Shown here: positions 61,835 to 64,000 of the stretch, in pieces
Position numbering within the stretch: the stretch's first letter is position 1
How the letters are laid out: every line of letters starts with the position of its first letter
Source of the DNA: JANLVI01 sp031363915
GTDB taxonomy: Bacteria > Vulcanimicrobiota > Vulcanimicrobiia > Vulcanimicrobiales > Vulcanimicrobiaceae
NCBI GenBank assembly: GCA_031363915.1
Contig: JANLVI010000035.1
Coordinates: forward strand, 1 to 64,000
Length of the DNA: 64,000 nucleotides
Direction of reading: 5' to 3'
Program-made: the position numbers and the translations under genes
The notes under the pieces: generated by a model
What the model was told of the DNA's origin: nothing
Database searches by the model: none
Seen by the model: only the letters and a program-made list of their open reading frames with translations

Positions 61835-62335
61835 TCAGACCCGTAGCTCGTAAACGAGGTCGTCACAAATACGCTCGCCGTCGCGACCTTCACCTTCGTT
61901 ACGGTCGCGGAGTTTGAAATGGAGCGCCGTTACGACCGCAATTGAAGCGATGTTTGCTTCGCTGATTTCGGCGCGTACCGTGCCGATGTCGTCGCGGTCG
62001 GCCATGTGCTGGATCATCGCGCGTACGCCTTCGCGCGCGTAGCCGCGGCCCTGGAACCGACGGAAGATGATGTAGCCGATCAACGCGAGATGTTGCGCCG
62101 GGAGGATCGTTGCCTGATAGAGGCCGACCGCGCCGCTTACGCGCGGGTCGTGGCCGATCCAATTGAGCCAGATCGCATCGGGGTCGGTACTGCCGCCGGC
62201 CCAGCGTGTGAACAGGCTCGTTGTGTCCGCAAGTGTCGATGGGGGCGGCTGCACGATAAAGCGGTAGAGCACGGGATCGCGCAGATCGTCGAAGACGAGC
62301 GGGGCGTCGTGTGCGCGCAGCGGAACGAGCGTCAC
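61835..62335 (-). CDS. GNAT-family N-acetyltransferase
   Basis: A protein of 166 residues from GTG 62335. The acetyl-CoA-binding stretch is IFRRFQGRGYAREGVRAMI (R-x2-G-x-G/A), with the preceding beta4 strand LALIGYIIF and the following VRAEISEANIASIAVVTALHF typical of RimJ/RimL-like GNATs. In frame upstream of the listed GTG the codons read RPTLTGER, the normal lead of such proteins, with no standard start codon; a CTG at 62350 lies there. The true start may be upstream. It overlaps no gene and follows the epimerase on the same strand. Confidence 0.85.
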   Translation of the reverse strand: MTLVPLRAHDAPLVFDDLRDPVLYRFIVQPPPSTLADTTSLFTRWAGGSTDPDAIWLNWIGHDPRVSGAVGLYQATILPAQHLALIGYIIFRRFQGRGYAREGVRAMIQHMADRDDIGTVRAEISEANIASIAVVTALHFKLRDRNEGEGRDGERICDDLVYELRV

Positions 62336-62373
62336 CCGCTCGCCGGTCAGCGTGGGCCGCGCGCGTACCGTGG

Positions 62374-63219
62374 TTAGCCGACGAGGGCGCGTAAGGCGCC
62401 GTCGATCTCCGGATATTTGAAGACGTAGCCGCTCGCGAGAGTCGCTTCGGGGAGTACGCGCTGGCCTTTGGTTACGACGTCAGCGCCTTCGCCGAAGAGC
62501 AACTGCAGTGCGAATGCCGGTACCGGCAGGAACGCCGGGCGATGCAACGCGGCGGCAAACGCGCGGGTGAAATCCTTGTTGCGCACCGGTGCGGGCGCCG
62601 TGGCGTTGAGGATACCCTCGTAGCGATCGATCGCATCGAGGTACACGCCGACTTGATCGTCGATGTGAATCCACGAGTACCACTGCTCGCCGCTTGCGAC
62701 GTTGCCGCCGCCGCCCAGTTTGAAAATCGGCATCAGTTGCGCGAGCGCACCGCCGTCGAGTCCGAGCACGATGCCCGTGCGCACGAGCGCAACGCGCATT
62801 CCGAACTCACGCGCGCGTTGCGCTTCGTTTTCCCAAGCAATGCACGTTAGGGCAAGGAAATCGTTTCCGGGAGCGCTCTTCTCCGTAAACGTTGCGGTTT
62901 CGCTCGTACCGTAGAAACCGACCGCCGAGGCCGAAACGTACGCTTGCGGCTTGTTCGGCAATTTCGCAAGACCGTCGATCAGCTGCCGCGGCAACTCGGT
63001 GCGCGAACGCCGAATCTCTTCCTTGTATTCCGGCGTCCAGCGTTTTCCGGCGACCGACGCGCCGGCCAAGTTGACAACGACATCGGCGTTGGTGCAGGCC
63101 TGCACCGCAACATCGATCTTCCGCAGTGACGCCGATGTGACGATGTCACCGCGGCGTTCGAGTGCAGCTGTAAGATGGCGGCCGATAAAGCCCGAGGCCC
63201 CGAGAATCGTAATGCGCAT
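62374..63219 (-). CDS. TIGR01777-type NAD-dependent epimerase-like protein
   Basis: A protein of 281 residues. The Rossmann motif is ITILGASGFIGRHLTAAL; VVNLAGASVAGKRWTPEYKE and YVSASAVGFYGT are signatures of the YfcH/SulA-like atypical SDR family (TIGR01777), as is the C-terminal ALHRPAFLPVPAFALQLLFG plus GQRVLPEATLASGYVFKYP. The family has no firm reaction assigned; a link to cell division inhibitor SulA names is historical. It probably shares a transcript with the GNAT gene 38 bases downstream. Confidence 0.92.
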   Translation of the reverse strand: MRITILGASGFIGRHLTAALERRGDIVTSASLRKIDVAVQACTNADVVVNLAGASVAGKRWTPEYKEEIRRSRTELPRQLIDGLAKLPNKPQAYVSASAVGFYGTSETATFTEKSAPGNDFLALTCIAWENEAQRAREFGMRVALVRTGIVLGLDGGALAQLMPIFKLGGGGNVASGEQWYSWIHIDDQVGVYLDAIDRYEGILNATAPAPVRNKDFTRAFAAALHRPAFLPVPAFALQLLFGEGADVVTKGQRVLPEATLASGYVFKYPEIDGALRALVG

Positions 63220-63266
63220 ACGTCAATCGACGACATACGCCGATGGAACGTGCCCTTCCCACAAGG

Positions 63267-63296
63267 AACGGACCGCCTGGTGAGAGGCGGTCCGTT
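63267..63296. terminator. Perfect 12-bp hairpin between two leftward genes
   Basis: Stem AACGGACCGCCT/AGGCGGTCCGTT with a six-base loop follows the Met-rich gene (stop at 63303) on the minus strand. Only a short T-pair follows, so it may act with Rho or as a stabiliser. Confidence 0.7.
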
Positions 63297-63302
63297 TGGC
63301 GA

Positions 63303-63845
63303 CTATGTCGGGGAGGGCTGCGGTGCGGGCTTCGATGCCGGATTGTTCGGCAACGTAGGCGGTGCCGATCCGCCGGCGTTCGGCGGGCTGGCGTTGGTCG
63401 GGTACGGTCGCGGAGGCATCATCATGCCGCCACCCGTGGAGGTAGCAGCCGGTGGAGCCATCGTAGCGGGGCTCATCGAACCGGGGCTCATCGAACCGGG
63501 GTTCATCGATCCCGATTTCATCGATCCCGACTTCATCATGTCTGAATTCATCGATCCCGAGTTCATCATCGAGCCGGAGTTCATCATCCCCGTTTTGGCA
63601 TGACGTGCGTGCATCGCCATCGCCGATGATCTGCAGACGTACCTACCGGCTTTGGTCTTGCCGTAGTAGCGCTCGCCTTTCATGTAATACACCTTCGAAT
63701 CGGTGTTGACCCAGACCATGGGATTGGTTGCGACGCACTTGGGCATCCGCATCGAGTTCATACCGCTTTCGGCGGCTTGCGATGCGAGAGCGGGCGTGCA
63801 CGCGAGTGCGAGTGCGGCGAGGCCGCCAATAAGAACGGAACGCAA
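63303..63845 (-). CDS. Exported Met-rich protein with GSM repeats
   Basis: A protein of 180 residues. A signal peptide ends near ALASQ. A compact domain follows (KCVATNPMVWVNTDSKVYYM, KGERYYGKTKAGRYVC) with two Cys; I have seen this VWVNT...YYGKTKxGxYxC pattern in small exported proteins of soil bacteria but know no function. Residues about 85-130 repeat GSM-containing pentapeptides (NSGSM, KSGSM, NPGSM, SPGSM). A Pro/Asn-rich tail ends it. Clustered methionines could bind Cu(I), but that is inference. Confidence 0.8.
   Translation of the reverse strand: MRSVLIGGLAALALACTPALASQAAESGMNSMRMPKCVATNPMVWVNTDSKVYYMKGERYYGKTKAGRYVCRSSAMAMHARHAKTGMMNSGSMMNSGSMNSDMMKSGSMKSGSMNPGSMSPGSMSPATMAPPAATSTGGGMMMPPRPYPTNASPPNAGGSAPPTLPNNPASKPAPQPSPT
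63472..63590 (-). repeat. 15-bp tandem repeats encoding GSM pentapeptides
   Basis: Units of the form (C/T)TCATCGANCCNGAN on the plus strand repeat about eight times, each 15 bases, with one 18-base unit. They encode the NxGSM-type pentapeptides of the Met-rich protein, so length variation by slippage stays in frame. Confidence 0.8.
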
Positions 63846-63944
63846 AGCAGTGCTCCTAACGTTAAGTTGGGTTTTTCTAATACCAAGGGCGAGGCGCCGC
63901 TAACTGGCGACACCTCGCTTGCTTAGTCGGGACGCTCGGAGCGT

Positions 63945-64000
63945 CTAGGTCGCGGCGGGTGCCGGGCTTGCCATCGCATTCGTTTTCTTGTGGTGTTTCA
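63945..64000 (-). CDS. 3' end of a gene running off the window
   Basis: The minus-strand frame ending at TAG 63945-63947 reads KHHKKTNAMASPAPAAT at its C-terminus. The basic and Ala/Pro-rich ending resembles small exported or acid-shock-like proteins. Only 18 codons are inside the window, so the family cannot be judged. The 99 bases between this stop and the Met-rich gene should hold the promoter of the latter. Confidence 0.35.
   Translation of the reverse strand, partial: KHHKKTNAMASPAPAAT

Noticed and set aside
63175..63603. A plus-strand frame with FIDPDFIDPDF-like repeats
   Set aside because: The repeat also reads on the minus strand as GSM units, where a signal peptide and a Cys-containing domain exist. 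The plus frame lacks these.
1..64000. CRISPR array, prophage, integron or intact insertion sequence
   Set aside because: No regularly spaced repeats, transposase, integrase or phage structural genes were seen. The only tandem repeat is the coding GSM repeat.

Overview
This window is GC-rich bacterial DNA with dense coding on both strands, many GTG and TTG starts, and frequent ATGA, GTGA or TAATG overlaps. A diderm, probably aerobic organism is suggested by an outer-membrane-type cytochrome/beta-barrel protein, an RND pump, lipoprotein signal peptides, DppBC-type permeases and several exported enzymes. The mix of genes (HEAT-repeat M1 peptidases, a HEAT-cyclophilin, KGG protein, single-type GlyRS next to PPDK) makes me think of a poorly cultured soil phylum such as Candidatus Eremiobacterota (WPS-2). 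That assignment is recall-based inference and would need a marker-gene tree.

Layout. 1-5.6 kb: the end of an exported alpha/beta hydrolase, glycyl-tRNA synthetase and pyruvate phosphate dikinase. 5.6-7.0 kb: a graveyard holding a PIN-domain toxin remnant and a scrambled nitrate/sulfonate-type ABC transporter. 7-12 kb: a cytochrome-bearing beta-barrel protein, an exported M1 aminopeptidase, a small metallothionein-like gene and an HD phosphohydrolase. 12-15 kb: dnaG and rpoD. 15-21 kb: a DJ-1/PfpI protein, a SOUL protein, several small exported proteins, a KGG stress protein and a HEAT-cyclophilin. 20.9-22.5 kb: proline dehydrogenase and an orphan ABC permease. 22.6-30.2 kb: a co-directional, partly overlapping gene run with a receiver protein, MntP, a DUF2079 membrane protein, KamB-like and KamC-like reactivase genes, a Kce-type beta-keto acid cleavage enzyme and two peptide-type ABC permeases. 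This run points to lysine 5,6-aminomutase-based lysine breakdown and is the most interesting metabolic signal here. 30.3-34.9 kb: tRNA-Leu(GAG), an RND transporter and a secreted copper-amine-oxidase-N-domain protein.

35.6-45.1 kb is a second overlapping run: SDR, GT39-type glycosyltransferase, MmcB-like nuclease fold, cytosolic M1 peptidase, PBP4-type carboxypeptidase, TldD and TldE. 45-49 kb: a decayed GAF/EAL gene, ACT-domain malic enzyme, and an OmpR-type regulator overlapping a MocR-type regulator. 49-55 kb: a beta-propeller/phosphoesterase fusion, a DDAH-like protein that lacks its catalytic Cys, a metallophosphoesterase and an ABC-2 exporter pair. 55-59 kb is redox-themed: TlpA-TPR protein, HTH-metallo-beta-lactamase fusion and thioredoxin reductase. 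59-64 kb: a lipoprotein phosphoesterase, a degenerate stretch carrying a second copy of the trxB promoter region, a membrane diguanylate cyclase, a GNAT acetyltransferase, a TIGR01777-type epimerase and a Met-rich secreted protein.

No CRISPR array, rRNA, intact transposase or prophage was seen. PPDK and malic enzyme together would support C3/C4 interconversion. PutA-type proline oxidation, the Kam/Kce genes and several peptidases indicate peptide and amino-acid use. Coordinates of starts were chosen by hand from Shine-Dalgarno sites, family N-termini and overlaps.
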